DNA from: Thermocrinis albus DSM 14484
Lineage (GTDB): Bacteria; Aquificota; Aquificia; Aquificales; Aquificaceae
Length of the DNA: 64,000 nt
NCBI RefSeq assembly: GCF_000025605.1
Contig: NC_013894.1
Location: 1,163,529-1,227,528, forward strand
Direction of reading: 5' to 3'
The notes under the pieces were generated by a model. That model worked only from the letters and a program-made list of their open reading frames with translations. It was not told the origin of the DNA and searched no databases. Shown here one piece after another: positions 55,201 through 63,910 of the stretch. Position 1 is the stretch's first letter. Every line of letters begins with the position of its first letter. The translations under genes were made by a program, and so were the position numbers.

Positions 55201-58200
55201 TGGTAAGGTGGATCCTCTTCGTATGGGACAACGCCCGTACTGTCTTGATCCTTTGGGTGATAGTGGTGTTAGGTGCTTTGCTAGCTCTCAAAAGTCTCAA
55301 CGTGGAAGCATTTCCGGATCCTTCACCCCCCATAGTGGAAGTAGTGGCCATATATCCCGGCAGATCGGCGGAGGAGGTAGAAAAACTGATCACTCTCCCC
55401 TTGGAAATAGCTTTCTCGGGTATGCGCGGGCTTGAGAGAATAAACTCCATCTCCCTTTACAGCCTATGTGATATAAAACTGAAGTTCTCTTACGATATAC
55501 CCTACCGAGAGGCAAGACAGGAGGTTATAAACCGTCTTTCCACCGTGTCCTTACCCGATAACGTGCAGCCTCAGATAATTCCCAACCCACTGGGAGAGGT
55601 GATGCGGTACGTAGTGGAGGGTCCTGCCGATCTCATGACTTTACGAACCATACAGGACTGGGTGGTGGCACGTTATATAAAGACAGCTTACGGAGTGGAA
55701 GATGTAGCCAGTTACGGAGGTTTTATAAAAGCTTATGTGGTGGATCTCATACCGGAGAAAATGCTGGCATACGGTGTTTCCTTTCAGGATGTGGTTAACG
55801 CTCTTTCTAGATCCAACAGCAGTGCCGGTGGAGTACCTACGCAGATAGGAAAACAACAGTTGGTGGTGTTAGGATCCGGTCTTATAAAAAGCCTCGATGA
55901 CATAAAAAAGGTGGTTGTTGGTTTGAAGGGTAATGTTCCCATCACACTGGATCAGGTTGCTTATGTACGAGTTGGTAACTTGCCCAGAACCGGCATAGTG
56001 GGTCTTAACAGAAAGGACGATGTGGTTATGGGGGTCGTGATTCTACGCAAGGATGCCAAAAGTATACCTGCCATAAGATCCATAAGAGAAAAGATAGAGC
56101 AGCTCAACAAGTACATACTGCCCTCAGGTTTTCGGGTAATTCCCTTCTACGAGAGAGGTAAGTTGGTGGACGAGGTTATCCACAAGGTAACATGGATAGC
56201 GCTGGAAGGTATTCTGCTAGTGTTTGTGACCACTCTCCTCCTTTTGGGAAGCTGGGTCTCTGCTTTAGCAGTGGCCCTTACTGTGCCTATATCTCTGGTG
56301 GTGGCTTTAGGTGTTCTGTCACTCCAAGGAGAGTCGGTAAACTTCCTTTCCATAGCGGCTATAGATTTCGGCATCATAGCAGATATTCCCATACTGTTCA
56401 TGGAGAACTACCTAAGAATAAGAGGTTCGAAACCGGCAGGTTTGTCTGCGCTTACCAAATCCACCGTTGAGGTTGGTCCTCTCCTCATACTTTCTCTTCT
56501 TTTCATACTTATAGCTTTCATTCCTGTCTTTCTTATGAGTGGTGCAGAAAGACAGATCTTCTTTCCTATGGTAAAAACCTACCTCCTTGCCATAGGTACG
56601 TGTCTTATTCTTACCTTCACTTTTCTCATAGCTGTTCTGCGCTTTTTTGCCAAAAAGGACTCCTTAAAGTCACCCTTCTTCTGGATTTATCTGGAAAATT
56701 TGTACGAAAAAGTTCTCAGAAAGCTCCTTTCTACAAAGCATACCTTGTGGTTAGTCATGATAGGCCTCCTGGCTATTCTCACAGTGGTGTTGATGATGCG
56801 CACAGGCTTTGAGTTTATACCCACAATGGACGAAGGTAACATCTACATGCGCGTCATATTCCCATATTCTATATCCTTAGAGCAGACTTACGAAAACGCG
56901 AAACGCATAAGGGACCTTCTCCTCACCGTGCCGGAGATAAAAACCGTGGAGTTTCAGGTGGGAAGACCCGAGGATGGCACCGATCCTACAGGACCTTTTA
57001 ACTCTGAGTACTTTATAGATCTTAAACCTTACTCTCAGTGGAGGGATGGCCTAAACAAAAAGGACCTGGAAGAGGAGATAAGACAGAAGGTGGCATCCCT
57101 CTTCCCCTACGCAGATATTAGCGTGTCCCAGTACATACAGGATAACTTGGCAGAGGCTATGTCCGGTGTTAAGGGAGAAAACTCCCTGAAGATCTTTGGC
57201 GACGATCTCTATACCTTAGATAAGTTAGCTATGCAGGCCAAAAGTCTCCTTCAAAAGGTGGATGGGCTAGAAGAAGTAGGTGTGTTCAGAGAACTGGGAC
57301 AGCCCTATCTCAGGATAGAGGTGGACCGTCAGCGGGCGTCCTCTTATGGAATAAACGCTCAGGACGTTACAGATCTGGTGGCCGCGGCGTTAGGGGGTAA
57401 GGAGGTGACCCAAGTGATGGAGGGAGACAAACGATTCTCTCTTCTTGTATCCTTACCGGAAGAGTACAGAAACAACATAGAGAAGATAAAAAACATCCCT
57501 CTGTTTACTCCGTCGGGTTATTCTGTGCCTCTCTCCAGCGTTGCAGATATAAAACTGACCGAAGGACCCTCCTTCATCTACAGGGAGAACTACAAAAGGT
57601 ACATCCCTATAAAGTTTGATATATCTTCTAAGGACAAGGTGGGTACTGTCAGAAAGGCTCAGGAGCTCCTCAGCAAATATCTGCACCTACCGGAAGGTTA
57701 CCGTCTGGAGTGGTCCGGTCAGTGGGAGGAGTTTGTTAAATTTGTTAAAAGACTTTCTCTCTCCGGTAGCGTAGCCCTCTTTTTATTACTCCTTCTGCTA
57801 TTCTCTTACCTTCGATCCATAAAGAACGCTCTTTTGGTGATGGTGGGTGTACTTATGGCGGCTTTTGGTTCTGTACTCAGTCTTTACGTGGCAGGTATAA
57901 CGGTGAACGTATCTGCCATGGTGGGTTTTGTGTCCATCTTGGGTATAACTTTACTTAATATATCCATAATGATGAATCACTATCACCAACTTTTGAAGTT
58001 GGGGATGGAAAAGGAGGAGGCTTGTATCACAACGGCAAAGGAAAAGTTGCGCAGTGTTGTACTGAGTGGATTTGTAGCTTCTGCAGGACTTCTGCCTTCA
58101 GCTCTGTCTCATGGAGTAGGCACCCAGATACAGAAACCTCTGGCTGTGGTGGTGGTGGGTGGAATGCTGGTAACCACCTTCCTTACTCTCACTTTAGTGC

Positions 58201-58235
58201 CACCTCTCCTGAAGCTTAGCGATGCGCAGGGTTAA
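55197..58235 (+). CDS. Heavy-metal efflux RND transporter, CzcA/CusA family
   Basis: Proton-driven inner-membrane pump, 1,012 residues, twelve helices in two halves. LNVEAFPDPSPPIVEVVAIYPGRSAEEVE is the family opening. Helix 4 carries AAIDFGIIADIPILFMEN, close to the DFG-x3-D motif of heavy-metal (HME) RND pumps. FIPTMDEGNIYMRV, PEIKTVEFQVGRPEDGTDPTGP and SQYIQDNLAEAMSGVKGE also fit CzcA. The metal cannot be fixed from sequence. Two adjacent ATGs; the first overlaps the adaptor stop. The 3' end overlaps a small exported ORF. Confidence 0.93.
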   Translation: MMVRWILFVWDNARTVLILWVIVVLGALLALKSLNVEAFPDPSPPIVEVVAIYPGRSAEEVEKLITLPLEIAFSGMRGLERINSISLYSLCDIKLKFSYDIPYREARQEVINRLSTVSLPDNVQPQIIPNPLGEVMRYVVEGPADLMTLRTIQDWVVARYIKTAYGVEDVASYGGFIKAYVVDLIPEKMLAYGVSFQDVVNALSRSNSSAGGVPTQIGKQQLVVLGSGLIKSLDDIKKVVVGLKGNVPITLDQVAYVRVGNLPRTGIVGLNRKDDVVMGVVILRKDAKSIPAIRSIREKIEQLNKYILPSGFRVIPFYERGKLVDEVIHKVTWIALEGILLVFVTTLLLLGSWVSALAVALTVPISLVVALGVLSLQGESVNFLSIAAIDFGIIADIPILFMENYLRIRGSKPAGLSALTKSTVEVGPLLILSLLFILIAFIPVFLMSGAERQIFFPMVKTYLLAIGTCLILTFTFLIAVLRFFAKKDSLKSPFFWIYLENLYEKVLRKLLSTKHTLWLVMIGLLAILTVVLMMRTGFEFIPTMDEGNIYMRVIFPYSISLEQTYENAKRIRDLLLTVPEIKTVEFQVGRPEDGTDPTGPFNSEYFIDLKPYSQWRDGLNKKDLEEEIRQKVASLFPYADISVSQYIQDNLAEAMSGVKGENSLKIFGDDLYTLDKLAMQAKSLLQKVDGLEEVGVFRELGQPYLRIEVDRQRASSYGINAQDVTDLVAAALGGKEVTQVMEGDKRFSLLVSLPEEYRNNIEKIKNIPLFTPSGYSVPLSSVADIKLTEGPSFIYRENYKRYIPIKFDISSKDKVGTVRKAQELLSKYLHLPEGYRLEWSGQWEEFVKFVKRLSLSGSVALFLLLLLLFSYLRSIKNALLVMVGVLMAAFGSVLSLYVAGITVNVSAMVGFVSILGITLLNISIMMNHYHQLLKLGMEKEEACITTAKEKLRSVVLSGFVASAGLLPSALSHGVGTQIQKPLAVVVVGGMLVTTFLTLTLVPPLLKLSDAQG

Positions 58236-58440
58236 GTGGGTGTTATTTCTACTTCTTCTGAGTGTGGAAGGAGAGGAGATGCTACCCCAGATAATGTCTC
58301 CTGATATAAGTTTCAGTTACTCACTGGACGATAGGGTCAGTGTGAATCTCGGTGTAAGAACTTCCACCTATATGGAGGATCTCCTCAACAAGCATAGGCA
58401 AACAAGCACTTACTCGGTGTGGTTTACCGTCAATTTTTGA
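58222..58440 (+). CDS. Small exported protein coupled to the metal-efflux pump, 72 aa
   Basis: A 72-residue product with a signal peptide (VLFLLLLSVEGEE) and a ~55-residue mature part rich in Ser/Thr/Asp with alternating strands ending WFTVNF. The aromatic-terminated, strand-like C-terminus (Phe last) is typical of outer-membrane beta barrels and resembles the final strands of a TolC-like or porin fold, so it may be a tiny outer-membrane or periplasmic protein. It overlaps the pump gene by 14 bases, so it is part of the operon. No family recognised. Confidence 0.6.
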   Translation: MRRVKWVLFLLLLSVEGEEMLPQIMSPDISFSYSLDDRVSVNLGVRTSTYMEDLLNKHRQTSTYSVWFTVNF

Positions 58441-58464
58441 CCCAACAACGGGAGGAAGCACATC

Positions 58465-59136
58465 TCATAACTCTATTTTGTAACCTATGCCTCTGACGGT
58501 TCTTATGGCCTGCCCCTCTTTTCCCAGCTTTTCCCTAAGATTCTTCACATGGACGTCTATAGTCCTGTCATACACATCCTTTTTAAGTACAGCTTCTATA
58601 AGATACTCTCTGCTCACAGGCCTACCGTAGTTTTCAAGAAGACATTCCAAGATTTTAAACTCTGTAGGTGTAAGGTATATCTTCTCTTTACCTCTCCTTA
58701 CCTCCATCTTCTGGGTGTCTATCTGTAGCTCACCCAACTGGTATATACCCTCACTTTTCAAGTGGCCCGAGCGCCTCAGTACGGCACGTATTCTGGCCAA
58801 AAGCTCCCTGAGGGAGAAGGGTTTTGTTATGTAGTCATCGGCACCCAACTCAAAACCCTTCAGTCGGTCGTCCTCCATACCTTTTACGGTGATAAACACG
58901 ATAGGGACCGACTTGGTGGCCGGATTTGTTTTAAGGTACCTTGCCAAGCTGAACCCATCGTGATCGGGTAACATAACGTCCAGAAGTACGAGGTGAGGGA
59001 CATCATCCCTGATCCTTCTGATGAAGGAGGAGCCATCTCTGAAACCTTCTGCCTGAAACCCTTCCTCTTCCAAGTAATGCACTACAGTTTCTAAGAGATC
59101 TATATCATCTTCCACCACAAACACTTTAGGCCTCAT
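58465..59136 (-). CDS. OmpR/PhoB-family response regulator without adjacent kinase
   Basis: 223 residues: receiver with Asp53 (LLDVMLPDHDG) and Lys in ITKPFSLREL, then a winged helix with LTPTEFKILECLLENYGRPVSREYLIEAVL and RTIDVHVKNLREKLG, very close to PhoB. It begins by ATGA overlap with the carboxylase subunit gene. No histidine kinase is next to it, so the partner is elsewhere. Its coupling to a carbon-metabolism gene is notable. Confidence 0.92.
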   Translation of the reverse strand: MRPKVFVVEDDIDLLETVVHYLEEEGFQAEGFRDGSSFIRRIRDDVPHLVLLDVMLPDHDGFSLARYLKTNPATKSVPIVFITVKGMEDDRLKGFELGADDYITKPFSLRELLARIRAVLRRSGHLKSEGIYQLGELQIDTQKMEVRRGKEKIYLTPTEFKILECLLENYGRPVSREYLIEAVLKKDVYDRTIDVHVKNLREKLGKEGQAIRTVRGIGYKIEL

Positions 59137-60977
59137 ATCTTGGGTTTTATCTTGATCACCACCTCGTCAGGGTTAACCACTTCACCGGGCACAGCCAGTA
59201 TCTCTTCCACTACGCCGTCCACAGGAGAGTGTACTTCGTTTTCCATCTTCATAGCTTCCACCGTGAATAATACATCACCTTCTTTAACCTCTTGACCTAC
59301 GCTTACCTTTATGGACACCACCTTACCCGATATGGGAGATGTTACATCCCCTACACCCACAGGTCTGGGGCGCTTGGGTTTTACTTCCTCTCCACCGTAT
59401 ATCTCTCCGTAAGGTGTGGTAACAGCGCTTACCTCCCGAAGAGGCTTTATGATAACCTCCTCAAGTCTACCGTCCAGTCTTATGAAGAAGGATTTACCTT
59501 CTTGAGTGGGTTCGCCTCTACCCGCTATCTGCACATGGTACTGCTCACCGTGAACGGTTATCACAAACTCCACAGGTATCTTTTCCCTCTCTTCTTGAGA
59601 AAGTTCCACCTCTGGGCTTACAGCTTCTCCTTTTTCGTAGCTCTCTCTCCACTGGAAGTACTCTTTAGCTATCATGGGAAACAGCGCGTAGGAGAGTATA
59701 TCCTCCTCACTGCGCGCACCAGCTTTCAGAGCTTCTTCCCTCACCTTTTCCAGCTCAGGCTCCAAAAGATCTGCAGGTCTTATGTGGTATATGGGCTCTT
59801 CGTCTCCCAAAATCTTTTTGAGTATTTCTTCCTTTACAGGTGCAGGAGGTTTACCGTAAAGCCCCTTCACGTAATCCTTAGTTTCCTTCGTAACCACCTT
59901 GTAACGTTCGCCATGCAGCACGTTAAGGAAGGCTTGTGTACCTACAATCTGGCTGGTGGGTGTTACCAAGGGAGGGTATCCTAAGTCTTCTCTTACCCTC
60001 ACCACTTCCTCTAAAACTTCCGGTAGTTTATCTTCCATACCCTGTTCTCTCAGCTGGTTTATAAAGTTGGTTATCATACCTCCAGGTACCTGGTGGGTGA
60101 GCACTCCTACATCAGGATACGGAGGCAAAAGGTCAAACTTCTTGTACTTTTTCCTCACTTCCACAAACATATCACCCGCCTTCTTATACAGTTTCTCGTC
60201 CACATCCACACGGTATCCCAGTTCCCTCAGTACATATATCATCGTCTCACCGGGAGGGTGGGATGTCTGACAGGAGAGGGAGTAAAAAACGGTATCTATC
60301 ATATCTGCTCCTGCCTCTATCCCTTTGAGCTGTGCCATCTGGGCAAGGTCCGCTGTGGTTTGGGTGTGAAGATGCACAGGGTAATGGGGAAACTCAGACT
60401 TCAGAGCAGACACCAGATCATGAGCCATCTTGGGAGACAAAATCCCGGCCTGATCCTTTATGCTCAGTATGTCAACTCCCATATCTACCAGTTCTTTGGC
60501 TACACGCAGGTAATACTCCACCGTATGGACCGGGCTTATGGTGTAAGAGAGAACACCCTTAACAACAGCGCCTACCTTCTTAGCGGTTTCTATCGCTTTA
60601 CGTAAGTTCCTAGTATCGTTAAGAGCATCAAATATTCTGAAAACCTCTATACCGTTATCATAAGCTTTCTTTACAAAGGCTTCCACCACATCGTCTGGGT
60701 AATGTCTGTAACCTACTATATTCTGTCCTCTTAGAAGCATCTCCAAGCGTGTGTTAGGTGTGTGCTCTTTGAACTTTCTTAACCTCTCCCAAGGATCTTC
60801 CTTTAGGTACCTCAGACACACGTCAAAGGTGGCACCTCCCCAAACTTCCAGCGACCAAAAACCACACTTATCCAGAATGCTTATGATAGGTAACATATCC
60901 TCAGTTCTTACCCGTGTGGCCAAAAGACTTTGGATGCCATCCCTCAGAGATACATCCGTTATCTCTATCTTGCGCAT
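59133..60977 (-). CDS. Biotin-dependent carboxyltransferase: pyruvate carboxylase subunit B / 2-oxoglutarate carboxylase large subunit
   Basis: 614 residues: carboxyltransferase TIM barrel (about 1-290, LRDGIQSLLATRVRTEDM, LEVWGGATFDVCLRYLKEDPW, FRIFDALND, HLHTQTTADLA), PYC/OADA domain (LTHQVPGGMITNF, TPTSQIVGTQA), and a C-terminal biotinyl domain with EAMKMENEV, biotin on Lys577. A separate biotin carboxylase subunit is needed. In Hydrogenobacter the closely similar CfiA carboxylates 2-oxoglutarate in the reductive TCA cycle, while PycB makes oxaloacetate; sequence here does not decide. An oxaloacetate decarboxylase alpha role is less likely without the membrane subunits. Confidence 0.85.
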   Translation of the reverse strand: MRKIEITDVSLRDGIQSLLATRVRTEDMLPIISILDKCGFWSLEVWGGATFDVCLRYLKEDPWERLRKFKEHTPNTRLEMLLRGQNIVGYRHYPDDVVEAFVKKAYDNGIEVFRIFDALNDTRNLRKAIETAKKVGAVVKGVLSYTISPVHTVEYYLRVAKELVDMGVDILSIKDQAGILSPKMAHDLVSALKSEFPHYPVHLHTQTTADLAQMAQLKGIEAGADMIDTVFYSLSCQTSHPPGETMIYVLRELGYRVDVDEKLYKKAGDMFVEVRKKYKKFDLLPPYPDVGVLTHQVPGGMITNFINQLREQGMEDKLPEVLEEVVRVREDLGYPPLVTPTSQIVGTQAFLNVLHGERYKVVTKETKDYVKGLYGKPPAPVKEEILKKILGDEEPIYHIRPADLLEPELEKVREEALKAGARSEEDILSYALFPMIAKEYFQWRESYEKGEAVSPEVELSQEEREKIPVEFVITVHGEQYHVQIAGRGEPTQEGKSFFIRLDGRLEEVIIKPLREVSAVTTPYGEIYGGEEVKPKRPRPVGVGDVTSPISGKVVSIKVSVGQEVKEGDVLFTVEAMKMENEVHSPVDGVVEEILAVPGEVVNPDEVVIKIKPKI

Positions 60978-60983
60978 AAGGAA

Positions 60984-60992
60984 ATTATCTTA
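60984..60992 (-). promoter_or_regulatory. Possible -10 of the carboxyltransferase gene
   Basis: On the minus strand GATAAT (60984-60989) lies six bases from the ATG, overlapping TAAGAT (60987-60992) at nine. This is in the 18-base gap after lnt and would give a leaderless message separate from the lnt transcript. No Shine-Dalgarno is present. Confidence 0.4.
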
Positions 60993-60995
60993 CAG

Positions 60996-62324
60996 TTAAG
61001 GTCTGTTTGCAAGCAGTTTAACACGCACGTAGATAAAACCTCTATGCATGTAACCCAATCTCTTCACTATACTGCCATCAGGTGCGATAGCACCTGTATC
61101 TCCTGAGTTGTTGACCCAGAGAACATACTTTCCCAGCTCTAGGGCCCTCACCTTTGCCCATAGTAGGTGCTGATAAGAACAATCTGAGTTGTTGAACCAA
61201 CCATCGTTGGTAAGTACCGCCACAAGGTGAGCACCGTCAGCCATCTTATGCACGAGACTCATATGGGCTATCTCAAAACATATGGGTGTGGCTATCCTTA
61301 TGTCTCCCAGACGGAGGGGTCTGATTTGGTCACCCGGCACATAGTCAATACCTGATATGGCAGGAAATAGCCTCTTGAGAAAACCGAAGGGCTCTGGCAA
61401 GAACTCTCCTATAGGCATCAGCTTAACCTTATCATAGTGGTCCACAAGCCTGCCGTTGGCTAAGAGATAGGCAGAGTTATAGGGTTTCGTACCCTCCCTT
61501 ATGTCCACGAGTCCTACCAATATGGGAGAAAGGTAACTCATACGGTAAAGGGGTTCCATCATGTCCTCTTCTGAAAAGAAAAAGGGGAGTGCAGACTCCG
61601 GTAATACTGTCAGATCAGGTTTTTTGCTCACTGCTTGCTGCAACAGATCCAGTATAGAGTCGGTGTGTTGGTAAAAAAGATCTTTTCTGAGTTTATCCTG
61701 CTGGGGTACAGCTGTTTGCACGAGGGCTACCAGGATTTCTTTTGCTGAAGTCATCTTCTTCTCTAATTGAGTGTAGCCATAGAAAGCTGACAACACCCAC
61801 ACAGAGAGCAGGAGAGTCATCCACATCCATCTTCTCCTGGCCAGAAGTGTTAAAAACATGAGTAAAAAAAAGCTTTGAAAATACACGTTAAAAAGAGAAA
61901 GACTGTGTTTAAGGAAAGGAAAATAAACCGTGAGGGTTCCCACTATGAGCCACGGGAACCCACCGTAGGGATGGTAAGACCTTATCAACTCAGCAAAAAG
62001 ATAGAAGATAGGTAGCAGTAACACGTGAGACTTCTTTGTCAAGTAGACCGGCAAGGTAAACTGAAAGAGGGTGAGAAAAAGTACAAAAGGTACTACAAGA
62101 GCGTAAGCGAGAGGCCAGCTGATGCCTCCATACTGGGTTACCGCTATGGTGGCACACTTAAGGGACAGAAGGAAGAACACAAAACCTGATATGGTCCAGA
62201 AACGCACATTAATATCTTTCAGAAGTATGTAAAGGCCCAGAAGGGAGAAGTACCAGACAGCCATGTGGGAAAAAGGGAGGTAGAGGCAAAATCCCACCAA
62301 AAGGCCCTTGAAAAAGTCCCTCAT
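60996..62324 (-). CDS. lnt: Apolipoprotein N-acyltransferase Lnt
   Basis: Adds the third acyl chain to outer-membrane lipoproteins. 442 residues: six or seven N-terminal helices (1-190) then a nitrilase domain with the triad Glu in LTVLPESALPFF, Lys in DHYDKVKLMPIGEF and Cys in IATPICFEI. Late motifs VLTNDGWFNNSDCSYQHLLWAKVRALE and WVNNSGDTGAI match the family. FlgH and the CzcB-type adaptor in this window are probable clients. Starts by ATGA overlap with the EamA gene. Confidence 0.94.
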   Translation of the reverse strand: MRDFFKGLLVGFCLYLPFSHMAVWYFSLLGLYILLKDINVRFWTISGFVFFLLSLKCATIAVTQYGGISWPLAYALVVPFVLFLTLFQFTLPVYLTKKSHVLLLPIFYLFAELIRSYHPYGGFPWLIVGTLTVYFPFLKHSLSLFNVYFQSFFLLMFLTLLARRRWMWMTLLLSVWVLSAFYGYTQLEKKMTSAKEILVALVQTAVPQQDKLRKDLFYQHTDSILDLLQQAVSKKPDLTVLPESALPFFFSEEDMMEPLYRMSYLSPILVGLVDIREGTKPYNSAYLLANGRLVDHYDKVKLMPIGEFLPEPFGFLKRLFPAISGIDYVPGDQIRPLRLGDIRIATPICFEIAHMSLVHKMADGAHLVAVLTNDGWFNNSDCSYQHLLWAKVRALELGKYVLWVNNSGDTGAIAPDGSIVKRLGYMHRGFIYVRVKLLANRP

Positions 62325-62743
62325 CGCTTAGAAGACAGAGCCAAGAGGGCCGTACCCATCACTATAAGAAGAGCACCCAAAAGGCGTAAAACTGTTATCC
62401 TTTCTCCCAGGAGTAAGGAGGCGAGGATAGAGGCCCACAGGGGAGAGATGGAAGCTATTGGAGCCACCACCGACACCTCTCCCTCCTTTACCGCGTGGAA
62501 GAAAAAGAACATTCCCAAGAAACCTGAAAAGGCACCCCCCAACAGAAGGAACACAAGTTCTCTGGGAGCCACACTCCACGTGCCTGCCAGCAAAAGATAA
62601 ATCAAAGATACTAGGAACGCAGAAAGATTATGAACTACCAGAGCAACCGCTATATCTGTCCTACCACCCAGTCCAGTTTTAAAAATAACAGGAGCCACAC
62701 CCCACACAAAACTGGCCACAAGAGCTAAAAAGACAGCCTTCAT
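62321..62743 (-). CDS. EamA-domain membrane protein (single DMT unit)
   Basis: 140 residues, five helices, a single EamA/DMT repeat: AVFLALVASFVWGVAPVIFKTGL, GMFFFFHAVKEGEVSVVAPIASISPLWASILASLLLGERI, LLGALLIVMGTALL. Full DMT transporters have two repeats, so this half-size form should dimerise. The ATG at 62743 overlaps the exonuclease stop (ATGA); the longer reading frame from 62758 is rejected. Confidence 0.85.
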   Translation of the reverse strand: MKAVFLALVASFVWGVAPVIFKTGLGGRTDIAVALVVHNLSAFLVSLIYLLLAGTWSVAPRELVFLLLGGAFSGFLGMFFFFHAVKEGEVSVVAPIASISPLWASILASLLLGERITVLRLLGALLIVMGTALLALSSKR

Positions 62744-63519
62744 AGTTCCAACAGACACACCACAGGTGCATGATCCGAAGGTTTAGGCGATCTCCTCTTG
62801 CGAGCCCACATATCTACATATACGTCCCTCACAGAAGGGAGGAGGGGTTTGGTAACCAGGATGTAGTCTATGCGCATACCCTGATCCTTCCACACAGCAC
62901 CTCCTATGTAGTCCCACCACGTGAACTGAACTTTGTTGGGATACAGATATCTGAAGGTGTCCACAAAACCCCACTCCAGTATCTTCCTTAACGCGCTTCT
63001 TTCCTCTTCCATAGTTCCTATAGTATCTCTCAGAAGCACCGGATCATAAACATCTATATCTTCTAAAGCTACGTTCATATCACCTAATAGTATTATCTTA
63101 TCTTCTGGACTAAAATTTTCCGCAAGAAACTGGTAAAACTGCTGGTAGAAGGCGAGTTTGTAAGTAAACTTAGGTGTCCCGCGTAGATCTCCGTGAGGAA
63201 AGTACACGTTTATAAGCCATATATCCCCCAATCTTCCACCTATTATTCTGCTCTCTTTGTCTAAGATATCCATAGATGTATCTTTGAAAACATCTTGGAG
63301 AGGCAACTTACTGCATATAGCTACCCCGTTGTAAGTCCTTTGGCCTTTCACATAACAGTGATAACCTATTTTTTCAAAATCCGGGAATGGAAAAGCCCTT
63401 TCCTCTACTTTTGTTTCCTGAAGACAGATTACATCAACCTGAGATCTTTCTAACCACATAAAGAGGAGCTCTCTCCTGCTCCTTATAGAGTTGACATTGT
63501 AGGTACACACCCTAAACAT
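62740..63519 (-). CDS. xth: Exodeoxyribonuclease III (AP endonuclease)
   Basis: EEP-fold DNA-repair nuclease for abasic sites, 259 residues: MFRVCTYNVNSIRSRRELL, the metal Glu in VICLQETKVEE, INVYFPHGD, LLGDMNVALEDIDVYDP, and the C-terminal FTWWDYIGGA and KPSDHAPVV with the catalytic Asp-His pair. The second ATG (63519) is chosen: it matches the family N-terminus and sits eight bases from TAAGAT, whereas the first ATG would be only two bases from that -10. Normal length. First of the xth-EamA-lnt chain. Confidence 0.94.
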   Translation of the reverse strand: MFRVCTYNVNSIRSRRELLFMWLERSQVDVICLQETKVEERAFPFPDFEKIGYHCYVKGQRTYNGVAICSKLPLQDVFKDTSMDILDKESRIIGGRLGDIWLINVYFPHGDLRGTPKFTYKLAFYQQFYQFLAENFSPEDKIILLGDMNVALEDIDVYDPVLLRDTIGTMEEERSALRKILEWGFVDTFRYLYPNKVQFTWWDYIGGAVWKDQGMRIDYILVTKPLLPSVRDVYVDMWARKRRSPKPSDHAPVVCLLEL

Positions 63520-63527
63520 AGCCATCT

Positions 63528-63533
63528 ATCTTA
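63528..63533 (-). promoter_or_regulatory. xth -10 element
   Basis: Minus-strand TAAGAT (63528-63533), eight bases before the ATG at 63519. It fits the leaderless spacing and decides the start codon. Confidence 0.45.
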
Positions 63534-63542
63534 ATTCAAAAC

Positions 63543-63600
63543 TTGCATTCAAAAGCAACCTGCTGTATATTATAAGAGCGACAAAAACTTCATAAGGAGG
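63543..63600 (+). promoter_or_regulatory. HU gene promoter and Shine-Dalgarno
   Basis: -35 TTGCAT at 63543-63548, 17 bases, -10 TATATT at 63566-63571, then a leader of about 30 bases with a full AAGGAGG at 63594-63600, seven bases before the ATG. Unlike most genes here it has a normal leader, as suits a highly translated protein. Confidence 0.6.
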
Positions 63601-63607
63601 GATTGCC

Positions 63608-63880
63608 ATGACGAAAGCTGAGCTTGTTTCCGCCATAGCCAAGGGGGCCGGTATAACCAAAAAGGAGGCAGATGCTGCCCTTAAAGCAGCTGTAGCTGCT
63701 GTGGCTGATGCCCTCAAGAAGGGTGAAAGGGTGGCCATACCCGGTTTTGGTATCTTTACCGTAAGGCAGAGGGCTGCCAGAAAGGGAAGGAATCCCAGAA
63801 CCGGTGCCGTTATCAACATCCCTGCCAGAAAGGTGGTGGTGTTCAGGCCCGCCAAGGATCTGAGAGAAGGCCTCAAGTAA
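63608..63880 (+). CDS. hup: DNA-binding protein HU
   Basis: Histone-like dimer that bends and packs DNA. 90 residues: MTKAELVSAIAKGAGITKKEADAAL, GERVAIPGFGIFTVRQRAARKGRNPRTG with the DNA-clasping beta arm (Arg-Asn-Pro-Arg-Thr-Gly), INIPARKVVVFRPAKDLREGL at the end. The Pro in RNPRTG is the intercalating residue. Strong promoter and Shine-Dalgarno fit high expression. Confidence 0.97.
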   Translation: MTKAELVSAIAKGAGITKKEADAALKAAVAAVADALKKGERVAIPGFGIFTVRQRAARKGRNPRTGAVINIPARKVVVFRPAKDLREGLK

Positions 63881-63888
63881 CATGTGAT

Positions 63889-63906
63889 GGGGGGACTTGT
63901 CCCCCC
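63889..63906 (+). terminator. GC-rich hairpin after HU
   Basis: GGGGGGA, loop CTTG, TCCCCCC: a perfect 7-bp stem nine bases after the HU stop. No T-run follows, so it is not a classical terminator. It ends five bases before the next ATG and may instead shield that start, act as a pause site, or protect the HU mRNA 3' end. Confidence 0.45.
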
Positions 63907-63910
63907 CGCT

